A stretch of 64,000 bases of DNA from Pseudodesulfovibrio indicus. GTDB taxonomy: Bacteria; Desulfobacterota; Desulfovibrionia; Desulfovibrionales; Desulfovibrionaceae. Location: assembly GCF_001563225.1 (NCBI RefSeq), contig NZ_CP014206.1, positions 3,825,486-3,889,485 of the forward strand, read 5' to 3'. The position numbers and the translations under genes are program-made. This document shows, piece after piece, positions 50,520-60,689 of the stretch; the first letter of the stretch is position 1, and every line of letters begins with the position of its first letter. The notes under the pieces were generated by a model. It was given only the letters and a program-made list of their open reading frames with translations. It did no database searches and was not told where the DNA came from.

Positions 50520-50557
50520 GAAACCGCCGTCAAGGATAGCTTGACGGAAGCGGTTTC
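50520..50557. promoter_or_regulatory. Inverted repeat between divergent genes
   Basis: GAAACCGC-CGTCAAG (50520-50534) matches CTTGACG-GAA-GCGGTTTC (50540-50557) as an inverted repeat with a three-base bulge. It lies 21 bp before the sensor kinase start and 59 bp from the divergent small gene, a good place for a shared operator or a leader hairpin. Confidence 0.5.
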
Positions 50558-50578
50558 CATTCCCGATACTGGACGCCG

Positions 50579-53007
50579 ATGAAACTCCCCAGACCCTACT
50601 CACTCCAGAGCCGATTCCTGGTCGGCCTGATCCTGGCCTCCGTGGCCATCGGCGGCCTGTTGTTCGCCGGTTTTTCCTACAACATGCGCCAGGTCCTCGA
50701 GCGCGAGGTCAACGACAAGGCGGCCATGGTCCTGGCCCAGGTGGACGCGGTCCAGCAGTACGTCCGCCGCATCCTCCGGCCCCGGATGTACGAGACCCTC
50801 AACGACACCTTCATCATCGAGGCCATGTCCTCGTCCTTCATCACCCGCAACATCATGGACGGGACCGCGGACAACAGCCCCACCAGCCACATCTACCGGC
50901 GGGTGGCCATCGGCGCGCGCAACCCCAAGTTCGAGGCCGACCAGCGGGAACGGGACCTGGTGGCCTTCTTCCGCGCCCACCCGGACCAAAAGCTCTGGCA
51001 GGGATACACCGACAGGGACGGGGTCGAGCACTTCGTCATGGCCCGCCCGGTGGTCTTCGCCAAGAGCTGCCTGCACTGCCACGGAAAGCCCGAGGACGCG
51101 CCGCAGGAGCTGATCGCCCTCTACGGCGACCGGGGGTTCGCCCATGCCGAGGACTCCATCGGCGGCGTGGACCTCGTCAGCCTGCCGGTCTCCGCATCGG
51201 TGGCGCACCTGCAGACCACCATCATGAGCTATCTCATGGTCTTCGCCATCGCGGCCCTCATCTACCTGGGGACCACGAACATCATCTTCAAGCGCATCGT
51301 GGCCAACAACATCCGTCTCCTGACCGCCAGCTTCAAGCGCAACTTCAGCGACGACAAGGGAATCGAACTGGTGCGCGAGCTGGAAAAGGGAGACGAGATC
51401 GGGCAGATGGTCAACGGCATCGAGAAGCTGGGCGACTATCTCTACGAGACGCGCGAACAGTTGCAGCACTACGCCAACGACCTGGAGGACATGGTCAGGG
51501 AGCGGACGGAAAAGCTGGCCAGCCAGGCCGAGGCCCGGTCCGCGGACGTCCGGCTCTTCGTCCGCCTGCTGGCCGGGTCCAGCCGCAGCGGCTCCAGGGG
51601 AGAGCTGTGGGCGGCCACCCTGCCCGACATCGTCGAGCGGTTCGACCTGGACCGGGCCGTGTACGTCTGCACCTACTACTCCAAGCGCCACTACTCGTGG
51701 CCGCAGTCCGACGTGCCGCCCGATCTCCCGGGCAACTGGATCGACCTGCTCACGGAGTCCAGGGCGCTCATCGAGGAAGACCGCGCGTTCATCCCGGTGG
51801 AATCCTCGGTGGGCAACGCCGAGGGGCTGCTCTGCCTGTACCACAAGCCCGGCCGGACCTTTGCCGAGCAGGACCACGAGGTCTTCCAGGCCCTGGGCCG
51901 CCAGCTGGGCATCGCCGCGGACAACATCATGGCCCTGGATTCCATCGTCCGGAACAACGCGAACATGCACGCCATCTTCGAGGGCATCACCAAGCCGCTC
52001 CTGCTGGTGGACGAATCCGGCAAACCCGTGGTGGCCAACGAGGCGGCCCGGCGGCTCGCCCTGGACCTGTCCGGCGGCATGATCCAAAACGGCGACCTCA
52101 TCGGCCTGCTGTGCGCGGACGCGAACGATCGCGGCGACTGCGACATCTCCAAGTCGCTCAATTTCAACGAGGTCATCTCCAGGGAGATATCCCTGCCCAG
52201 CGGACGGTCCTTCGCCCTGTCCATCTACCCGGTGGCGGAATCCGGCGGTACCCGCCGCAGCCAGGCCGCGGTCTACGTCCAGGAGACCACCCAGCAGAAG
52301 CAGATGCTGGCCCACATGACCCAGGCCGAAAAGCTGGCCACCGTGGGCAAGCTCGCCTCCGGCCTGGCCCACGAGATCAACAACCCGCTCGGCGTCATCC
52401 TGTGCTACGCCAAGCTCATCAAGAAGGGGCTGCCCGAGGGCCAGTCCAGGGCGGACGTGGACGTCATCGTCAAGCACACGCGGCAGGCGCAGTACGTGCT
52501 CAAGAACCTGCTGAACTTCGCCCGGCCCAAGGCCGGGACCGACGAGGGCGTGGACCTCGACGCCGTGATCGCCTCGCTGGTGACCGTCTTCCGGGTCCAG
52601 GCCGAGAACCAGGGCGCGGTCATCGCCGCCGACTCCGCCGGGGACATTCCCCCGGTGCCGGTGGACGCCCAGGCCCTGGAACACATCCTGGTCAACCTGA
52701 TCATCAACGCCCTGGACGCCGTGCCCGAGGAGGGAGGCAGGATCGACATCCGGACCTCCCACGACGAGCTGGCCGAAGAGGTGGTGGTCACGGTGAGCGA
52801 CAACGGCCCCGGCATCGCCGAGGAAAACAGCAAGTTCATCTTCGACCCCTTCTACTCCACCAAGGAGGTCAACAAGGGATCGGGGCTCGGGCTGTCCATC
52901 GTCTTCGGCTTCATGAGCGAGCTGGGAGGGAGCGTCATGGCGAGCAACCAATCGACCGGCGGGGCGCAGTTCACCCTGCGGTTCCCCTTGCGAAGGGAGG
53001 CGGAAGC

Positions 53008-53011
<4 letters not shown>
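50579..53011 (+). CDS. Sensor histidine kinase with periplasmic haem-c (CXXCH) domain
   Basis: 810 residues. Helices at about 12-32 and 213-237 enclose a DUF3365/Tll0287-like sensor containing one haem attachment site, CLHCHG (Cys164, Cys167, His168). A HAMP-like linker and coiled coil follow, then a GAF-like region (about 325-450), a PAS (about 462-570), the H box GLAHEINNPLG (His598) and the ATPase boxes DNGPGIAEE and GSGLGLSIV. A haem sensor would report redox state or a gas such as NO or O2. It overlaps its response regulator by ATGA. Confidence 0.9.
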
Positions 53012-54390
<1,379 letters not shown>

Positions 54391-54460
54391 GCCGGGGAGT
54401 TGATAAAGGCGGAGAAGGGAGCAAGAACGACTTTGATCGACGGGGAAAAGCCAAAGAAAA

Positions 54461-54485
54461 AGCCCGTTGATCGAATCAACGGGCT
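54461..54485. terminator. Terminator between the response regulator and the orphan gene
   Basis: AGCCCGTTGAT (54461-54471) pairs with ATCAACGGGCT (54475-54485). On the minus strand TTTTTCTTTGG follows, fitting the gene ending at 54515; on plus GTTTCC follows. Confidence 0.8.
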
Positions 54486-54514
54486 GTTTCCTCGGCAGCG
54501 GAGAGATTGATACT

Positions 54515-55516
54515 TTACACAGCGCTTCCGGCCAGTTGCGCCCGGCCCGCGTCCTGCGTCCTCGGCATGTCGTACAACGACCCGTTCAGGAAACGGCTTC
54601 TGGACCATGGCTCGGAAAGGCTCTTGTCCAATTCCCCCTGAATCACGCCATATCCTTCGAGGGTAAAGTGGCACAGGGTGCGATTGATCTCGTCCCACTC
54701 CGCCGTTCTGACCTCGTCATCATAAGGGAAATTAACGAAGGTTTTCCTTCCCACGCTCACATAGTGCAACGAATTGAAAGCCTTCTCAAATCTGGCATCA
54801 ATCGATTTCAGGTAGTCATCCGATGCGGCGTCCCGCAACACGTCCATGAGATCGGACTTCAAGGTGCCGGTAACCATATTCAAGACGGTGTTCTCGGCAA
54901 GCCAGGAGGCGACATCGTGACTCTCGCCCCTTCCACCGCCGCAGCCGACCACGTTTTGCCGTGGGAGGGAAGCGACATCCTCGTCTTTGAAAAAGGTCGG
55001 CCGGGGATCACCCTGTATGCAGCTTCGGAACTGATCGCTCAATCGCTCGTGTCTTTCCTTCTTGACCGTTGCCAGCAGGAGCCCTTCATCAACGAATCGG
55101 GAGAGTAGGGACGGGTCGACAACCATTCTTCCCAGGTCTTCGGCATATCGGCTGCCGACGCTCTCGCGCACGTGTCTCTTGAACCAGAGCGGAATGCCGT
55201 CCGTTATGCCGTAGGCATCTTTTATCAGTCCGGTATTCAAGATGCACACGTCCATGTGCCTGGGGTTGACCACAAGGTCCCCGAAATCCGCGATCCGGCA
55301 GTTGTCGGAATACCTTCCGGCCAGAAAGAGGGTCAACTCCATCAATTTCGCATAACTCAAGGCAAGGAAAGGAAAGGAGTCAACATCGGAATTCCTGGAT
55401 ATGGACTCCAGCTCGACTTGCCTCGCCGTAATGAACTCCTCATCCAGGGTATTCGGGTCCACCGATGAATCCAGGAAATCATTGAATCGCATCAAATCAG
55501 CAATGGTCGTATCCAT
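54515..55516 (-). CDS. Hypothetical accessory protein
   Basis: 333 residues, no recognised family and no membrane segment or signal. It begins MDTTIADLMRFNDFLDSS and contains a Gly-rich stretch VVGCGGGRGESHD near the middle. Base composition is lower in G+C than the core genes around it, and it lies next to the tRNA-Asp element, which suggests acquired DNA. ATG at 55516 follows CGGAGTTG. An alternative TTG start is two codons upstream. Confidence 0.65.
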   Translation of the reverse strand: MDTTIADLMRFNDFLDSSVDPNTLDEEFITARQVELESISRNSDVDSFPFLALSYAKLMELTLFLAGRYSDNCRIADFGDLVVNPRHMDVCILNTGLIKDAYGITDGIPLWFKRHVRESVGSRYAEDLGRMVVDPSLLSRFVDEGLLLATVKKERHERLSDQFRSCIQGDPRPTFFKDEDVASLPRQNVVGCGGGRGESHDVASWLAENTVLNMVTGTLKSDLMDVLRDAASDDYLKSIDARFEKAFNSLHYVSVGRKTFVNFPYDDEVRTAEWDEINRTLCHFTLEGYGVIQGELDKSLSEPWSRSRFLNGSLYDMPRTQDAGRAQLAGSAV

Positions 55517-55964
55517 GGTCAACTCCGTATGCCAAGCGGGTCAAGTCCGCCTTGCCCTGTTTCCGCCAGCGAGCCGCTCAGGGAAAACCACGCGCGCTGG
55601 CCGGTCTTCGTTGTCCGTGCCGTGCCGAGGAAGGCCGAGAACTCACCAAAGCCGCACGGCGCCGCTTCCGCCTCCTCGCACCGAACAACGACACCGATAT
55701 CCTACCGAATACAATGACAGGATTTACAGTGCGGTATGCAGCTTAAACGACATCTGGCGGTACGATACGTTGAAGGACGATCCCGCGTATAGCCGACGAG
55801 ACTTATGTCTAGTTTGACACAATACCCCTCCGCCCCACATTCAGCAAGGCACCGGCAATCAACTGGAGGCCGCAGGAGCGGGATCACCCAACCAGTCGCG
55901 ATGGCGGGACAAAACGAGAATATATCCGATGGGTGTGTCCGATCCGTGTTTGGACGAGATAAAA
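55517..55964. other. Gene-free stretch outside the tRNA-Asp element
   Basis: About 450 bp with no supported gene. Short open frames exist but lack ribosome sites and similarity. Its last 40 bp resemble, imperfectly, the sequence just before the other copy of the 78-bp repeat (GTGTGTCCGAT versus GATGTGCCCGAT), as if the two flanks share ancestry. Confidence 0.5.
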
Positions 55965-56042
55965 GAAAAAGGACACCAACTTGCGTTGATGTCCTTGTTC
56001 TTTAGTGGCGGAGCCGAAGGGACTCGAACCCTCGGCCTCCGG
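55965..56042. repeat. Left copy of the 78-bp att repeat
   Basis: Matches 60273-60350 except for one base. It contains a complete terminator stem (GGACACCAAC with GTTGATGTCC) and, at 56006-56042, the last 37 bases of tRNA-Asp including CCA. The tRNA 5' part is absent. Confidence 0.9.
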
Positions 56043-56231
56043 AAAAGGCAGAGAAAAACCTGCCGCTACCACGGCATCCGCCACCTCGCGGCCATGGAAC
56101 TGTTTCACGCGGGGCACCCGGTCTCGCTGATACAGCGAATCCTGCGCCACAAGAACCCGAACACGACGGCCCGCTATCTGCACGAGCTTGGGCTCGACAA
56201 CGCGCTCGAACAGATCGATGGGACCTTCTAG
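56043..56231 (+). pseudogene. Tyrosine recombinase (integrase), C-terminal remnant
   Basis: The 62 codons read YHGIRHLAAMELFHAG, then LIQRILRHKNPNTTARYLHELG. They carry the HxxR box, the second His and the catalytic Tyr of phage-type integrases, ending at a TAG. Everything upstream of the HxxR box is gone; the frame runs directly into the att repeat. An apparent ATG at 55929 would read through the tRNA fragment and is not a genuine start. Confidence 0.85.
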
Positions 56232-56261
56232 GCTGCGCCTATAAAATAGCCGCTAAAAAAC

Positions 56262-56287
56262 AAGGCCGGGGCGAAATCCCTGGCCTT
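56262..56287 (+). terminator. Terminator after the integrase remnant
   Basis: AAGGCCGGGG (56262-56271) pairs with CCCTGGCCTT (56278-56287), with one G-U pair, followed by CCTTTTAGG. It probably terminated the original integrase gene. Confidence 0.7.
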
Positions 56288-56394
56288 CCTTTTAGGTTGG
56301 AAAACATTACCAGAAGGAGATATAGACCAAGCGAAAAGGCCCAACAATCATGCCACTCTGAGTTGCAAGATTAAACACGAAAAGGATGTGACCC

Positions 56395-56964
56395 ATGTCT
56401 TGGAAGGATATTCTAACCCAGGCGGTAAAAGACGTAATCGAAATAAACAGAAAAGTATGGGAAGAGGAAATAAAGCCCAGCCTACAGTTTCAATCTGCGA
56501 TGAAAGCCATGATTGAACAAGATTATGTGTCTGCATTTAATTTGCATATACAGGTTGTGAAGAACAATCCTATCGCTATGTACCATGTTGGGTGCATGCT
56601 GTTTACAGGACGCGGTGTTGCAAAAGACTACATGTTGGGATTCGAAACAATTAAGGCCGCATCAGCATGTATTCCCCAGGCTTTAATATCTATAGCTCAG
56701 ATATATTCAATAGGTTATCCTGGTATCCCACCCAACAAAAAATCCGCTTTGAAATGGTTTACCATATCTACTGTTGTAGATCAGGAATTTTCAGCGCTAA
56801 GACGGGATAAAATTGAACACGAGTTGACTGATGATGAAATCTTAGACGCACAAAAGGAAGCAAAGGAATGGATAGAAACTCACCCAGAGTGGAACACCTG
56901 GATAGAGGGAAAGGCGTATGAAGCAATTATGCAACAACAAATTAAACAATCTTTCGCGGACTAG
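56395..56964 (+). CDS. Sel1-like repeat protein of the element
   Basis: 189 residues, all-helical. The centre contains two Sel1/TPR-like units: AMYHVGCMLFTGRGVAKDY and ALISIAQIYSIGYPGIPPN, each followed by a short helix (AASACIPQ; ALKWFTIS). The ends are charged helices. Sel1 repeats mediate protein-protein contacts. It is first of four co-oriented AT-rich genes in the tRNA-Asp element, with a 27-bp gap to the next. Confidence 0.75.
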   Translation: MSWKDILTQAVKDVIEINRKVWEEEIKPSLQFQSAMKAMIEQDYVSAFNLHIQVVKNNPIAMYHVGCMLFTGRGVAKDYMLGFETIKAASACIPQALISIAQIYSIGYPGIPPNKKSALKWFTISTVVDQEFSALRRDKIEHELTDDEILDAQKEAKEWIETHPEWNTWIEGKAYEAIMQQQIKQSFAD

Positions 56965-56991
56965 CGAAGTCATGCATTCAAGAGGGACGAA

Positions 56992-58374
56992 ATGTTAGAC
57001 ATCTTCACTCCAATCATCCCCGAAGACAAATTACATCCCAATTTCAAAGTGCTGAGGGCAGAGTCGAATAGGTATGCACGAAATACCATTTCAAGCTGGA
57101 CAGAGGGGTTTGTTGACCGTGACGGGAAGATAATCCAAGAATTTCAGTCTACTTTCAATTCCTCGTTCTGGGAATTCTACCTCAATGCATCGTTTAATAC
57201 GTTGGGTTTTAACATCGACTACTCATACGACAGGCCAGATTTTTTGCTAGATAAAGGGGGCCGAACCTATGCAGTTGAAGCAACCATATCGAATCACCCA
57301 GATGGAGCAGCACCCGAATGGGAAAAAGGGCCCATACCCAAAATCACTGCGGACATGTGGTTCCAAATTATCAATCTATCAACGATCCGACTTGCAAACG
57401 CAATTTTTTCTAAACACAAAAAATTTTTAAATAGCTACGCTAAACTCGATCACGTTAAGAATAACCCTTTTATTCTATGTGTAGCCCCTTTTGAGCAACC
57501 CCTCTTCTTTGAACAGGCTGACAATGCAATCAGGCGTGTTCTCTACAAATTCAGCGCCCCACTATACATCAAAGATGAAGACACCGGGAAAGTTAGAGTC
57601 GTTGGCGAGGAACATATTGAAAAGGTCGTTAAGCATAATGACCAAATAATTGATCTTGGATTTTTCACCAATGACAAGATGAAAGAAATAAGTGCTATCA
57701 TTTTTAGCAATACGGCTACGACAACTAAGGCAAAAGCTTTAGATAGCGCAAATCATCCGACAACACTTTTTCATGCAACGAGGTTCCAACAGGGGGCGTG
57801 GGATACTCCGTATTCTATCGTCGGCCTCGGAGAAGAATACCATGAGACTCTCTTAGATGGATTACACATTTTTCTTAATCCGTTTGCGGAAAGGCCAATC
57901 GATCCAGACCAATTTTTCAGCGAAGAGATATCACTACACACCTATGACCCTGTTGAAGAGCTTCCACTTGAATTCGTAAATGATGGAGCTCTTCTTTCTC
58001 ACGGCTGCATATCATTTCACTCAAAGGAGACTATCAACGACCTAAAACTCCAGCAAAAGGATCTTGAATTCAAAGACTATTCGTTCGAGTGGGAAGAGGA
58101 CAAATTGTACCCCCTTACAGCGACTGTAGGCACAGGAATGAATAACCATTTAGCGCATTACTGCGGATGGACAATCGTGGTCTTTCAAGATTCTATAGAT
58201 AAAGATTGGGGGGCATTCGCAAAGGGTGAACAAGTTTATACTATCCAGAGATTCATATCCTTGGGCGACAAAAAGGGAATGTTATCACCACATGATTTCT
58301 ATGACACAAAAGAAGCGGCATTTGATGAAATCAAAAAATTAATCAATGAACATGTTAAACTTGTTTCAGTGTAG
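56992..58374 (+). CDS. PD-(D/E)XK nuclease-like protein of unknown function
   Basis: 460 residues, no membrane segments. The N-terminal 110 residues have the order expected of a PD-(D/E)XK fold: a helix with FWEFYLNASFNTLGF (59-73), then RPDFLLDKGG (Asp83) and the next strand YAVEATIS (Glu96). The usual Lys is Thr98, so catalytic activity is uncertain. The remainder (DLGFFTNDKMKEISAIIFSN and similar) is unfamiliar. It resembles proteins sometimes annotated vaguely as glycosaminoglycan attachment site proteins. It lies between the Sel1-like and HEPN-like genes. Confidence 0.6.
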   Translation: MLDIFTPIIPEDKLHPNFKVLRAESNRYARNTISSWTEGFVDRDGKIIQEFQSTFNSSFWEFYLNASFNTLGFNIDYSYDRPDFLLDKGGRTYAVEATISNHPDGAAPEWEKGPIPKITADMWFQIINLSTIRLANAIFSKHKKFLNSYAKLDHVKNNPFILCVAPFEQPLFFEQADNAIRRVLYKFSAPLYIKDEDTGKVRVVGEEHIEKVVKHNDQIIDLGFFTNDKMKEISAIIFSNTATTTKAKALDSANHPTTLFHATRFQQGAWDTPYSIVGLGEEYHETLLDGLHIFLNPFAERPIDPDQFFSEEISLHTYDPVEELPLEFVNDGALLSHGCISFHSKETINDLKLQQKDLEFKDYSFEWEEDKLYPLTATVGTGMNNHLAHYCGWTIVVFQDSIDKDWGAFAKGEQVYTIQRFISLGDKKGMLSPHDFYDTKEAAFDEIKKLINEHVKLVSV

Positions 58375-58407
58375 CTTGTATACAAACCCACCAGGAGACA
58401 TTTTGTT

Positions 58408-59367
58408 GTGCCATTACTTTTAAAAAATGCTACAGAATCGATTCAAATCGGTGTAGAAGACTTTGAAAACGCAGATGAGAAGAGGCACCGCTCCGCGGTG
58501 AGAAACATCTATGCGGGCATCCTACTTCTATACAAGCACCAGCTTTCAAACATGTCTCCCAAAAACAGTAATGACATATTAGTCAAACGAGAAATCGTCC
58601 CGAACCTTTCCAAAGATGGAGAGATCAACTTCATAGGATCTGGAAAGCGAACTGTAGATGTTAATGGTATCAGAAGAAATTTCAACAGGCTAAATATCAA
58701 AGTTGATTGGGATAGGTTTGAAAAACTACAAACACTTAGGAATGACATAGAACACTACTACTCAGACAAGAGTATAAATGCCATAAAAAAGGAAATCTTT
58801 TCGCATGCGTTTGCACTAATCAATGACTTCATCTGTCACTATCTTGTAAAGAGACCAGCCGAGATTCTTGGCGAGGAGTATTGGAAAGTGCTCCTGGAGA
58901 ATAATGATGTCTTTCAGGATGCTAGGAAGAGATGTCTAGAAAGCTTGAATGACATTGAGTGGAAATATTGTTCTTTTACAAAAATTTTATCACGATTACG
59001 GTGCCCTGAGTGCAATTCTCCTTTAGTTCGAACAAATGAAACAGGTGCATACCGCACGGATATGATCTTAGTCTGCGATCAAGAAAATCACGAATTCACA
59101 CTGGGTGGAGTACTAGAATCGGCGATTGAAGACGCTTTCTGGGCAGACAATTATGTAGCTGCCAAAGATGGTGATGATCCAGTATTAGGAGCCTGCCCAA
59201 ACTGCCAACGTAAAGCATACATATTTGAAGAGGACATTTGTTTTATGTGCGAAGAATCTCGTTCTTATCGCGAGTGCTCTGTTTGTGGTGAAGACCTATC
59301 TCTCGATGAACAAGAATTTAATGGATTATGCGGTTATCATTACCATCAAATGACCAAGGATGATTAA
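58408..59367 (+). CDS. HEPN-like RNase domain with C-terminal zinc ribbons
   Basis: 319 residues, starting at a GTG with CCAGGAGA upstream. The N-terminal 150 residues are helical and contain LRNDIEHYYSDKS, the Rx4H motif of HEPN ribonucleases (Arg111, His116). The C-terminal half has three zinc-ribbon-like cysteine pairs: RCPECNSP (199/202), CPNCQRKAY (263/266) with CFMC (278/281), and CSVCGEDL (290/293). HEPN proteins are common toxins and defence effectors. It overlaps the next gene by eight bases. Confidence 0.7.
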   Translation: MPLLLKNATESIQIGVEDFENADEKRHRSAVRNIYAGILLLYKHQLSNMSPKNSNDILVKREIVPNLSKDGEINFIGSGKRTVDVNGIRRNFNRLNIKVDWDRFEKLQTLRNDIEHYYSDKSINAIKKEIFSHAFALINDFICHYLVKRPAEILGEEYWKVLLENNDVFQDARKRCLESLNDIEWKYCSFTKILSRLRCPECNSPLVRTNETGAYRTDMILVCDQENHEFTLGGVLESAIEDAFWADNYVAAKDGDDPVLGACPNCQRKAYIFEEDICFMCEESRSYRECSVCGEDLSLDEQEFNGLCGYHYHQMTKDD

Positions 59368-60106
59368 TACATACCAGATAAAAATCATGAAAATATTTAG
59401 ATTCATCATACTCCTTGCAGCAATAGTGTATGTAGTTCTTCATATTGTTTGGAGCAATCAAGAAGAATTTTTCCCTGGCGCAATTGAAGTAGATGATCTG
59501 TTATTCATATTATCATCTGGGTACTTCGTGTCTTATATTTTTTATTATGTGTACGTTGCAAGGCCCCTGCATACAAAAAGAAAAAACAGACAAGAACTTG
59601 CAAAAAGACTTCTTTGCACAATCGTTTTCTCATGCCAAGAGATAGGTCGTGTTTTAAACTTAAAAAATGGGTTTGAAGGCTGCTCCGGAAGAAATATATC
59701 AAACAAAATGGACATCATCAAATCTGGAGCTGAATTCGATATGAACATATTTTCGCTGACAAGAAGTGGCGAAGCCAGACTTATAAAGATAGATGACTAC
59801 ATCATTAGATATTGCAAACTCGCATCTGCTATCTGTGAAAAATATATTTTCTTTGTTGAAGATGAATTCCAAGAGCTTATCCCATTTATCATGGAATGCA
59901 CTGAAAGTGCCAGAGATGTTATCACTGACTATGAATATCACCTCCAAGGGTTCGACACTAAACACGGAGATTGGCATAGAAAAATTCCAACAGTGTTTTA
60001 CAGAACACAAGACCTCATTGCAAAAGCTAAAAAAGTACTTGATTGGCCGATAGACACAACCAAAGAGAGCGATGTGAAGCTTCACATCCCACTTAAGAAG
60101 CGGTGA
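59360..60106 (+). CDS. Two-helix membrane protein of the element
   Basis: 248 residues. Two N-terminal membrane helices (FRFIILLAAIVYVVLHIVW and LLFILSSGYFVSYIFYYVYV) are followed by a 180-residue, Lys-rich cytoplasmic helical domain. No family recognised. It overlaps the HEPN-like gene by eight bases, so the two are translationally coupled. An internal ATG at 59387 is an alternative start. Confidence 0.7.
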   Translation: MINTYQIKIMKIFRFIILLAAIVYVVLHIVWSNQEEFFPGAIEVDDLLFILSSGYFVSYIFYYVYVARPLHTKRKNRQELAKRLLCTIVFSCQEIGRVLNLKNGFEGCSGRNISNKMDIIKSGAEFDMNIFSLTRSGEARLIKIDDYIIRYCKLASAICEKYIFFVEDEFQELIPFIMECTESARDVITDYEYHLQGFDTKHGDWHRKIPTVFYRTQDLIAKAKKVLDWPIDTTKESDVKLHIPLKKR

Positions 60107-60272
60107 TCAAAAGCCTACAGGCTGACACACAGACTTCCCAAATTAAACCGTACGATAAGACCTCCATTCGGAAGCCACCAAAAAGCAGGACACACAACCC
60201 GTTGTTATTACCACCTAAAACAAACGGCATATGCTCTATGGATGTGCCCGATGTTTGTCGGACTAGAAAACT

Positions 60273-60390
<118 letters not shown>

Positions 60391-60433
60391 GCTTATATAA
60401 TAAAGGGTGTTAAGCTCCCCTTTATACCAACTG

Positions 60434-60509
60434 TGGTGGGCGCGACAGGGCTCGAACCTGTGACCCTCGGCTTGTAAGGCCGATGCTCTCCCAGCTGAGC
60501 TACGCGCCC
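60434..60509 (-). tRNA. tRNA-Val (UAC)
   Basis: 76 nt with encoded CCA. Acceptor GGGCGCG, D stem GCTC/GAGC, anticodon loop CTTACAA gives UAC. It is the first gene of the tRNA operon, 44 bp upstream of tRNA-Asp on the minus strand. Confidence 0.96.
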
Positions 60510-60521
60510 GCAGGAAGAGTG

Positions 60522-60550
60522 TGTTTAGCTTGGCTTTCCGTGCTTGTCAA
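60522..60550 (-). promoter_or_regulatory. Sigma-70 promoter of the tRNA operon
   Basis: On the minus strand TTGACA (60550-60545) and TAAACA (60527-60522) are 17 bp apart, a near-consensus promoter 13 bp before tRNA-Val. Confidence 0.8.
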
Positions 60551-60689
60551 CCCTATTTCGGTTGTCCCTGCGCACTGTTGGCCTAAGCCCCATCCGCGTT
60601 CAGCGAAGGGCATACTGCCCATACGCCCTTCTTTTGTCAACGCTTTTCGACAAAAAAATTACAGTATGCAACCGGCTGAAATCAATTAA

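Noticed and set aside
55552-55746. Short Arg-rich open frame left of the att repeat
   Set aside because: No ribosome site, no similarity I recognise, and composition typical of chance frames.
55929-56231. A 100-residue open frame from 55929 as a full gene
   Set aside because: Its first third is read through the tRNA terminator and tRNA fragment; only the last 62 codons are integrase-like.
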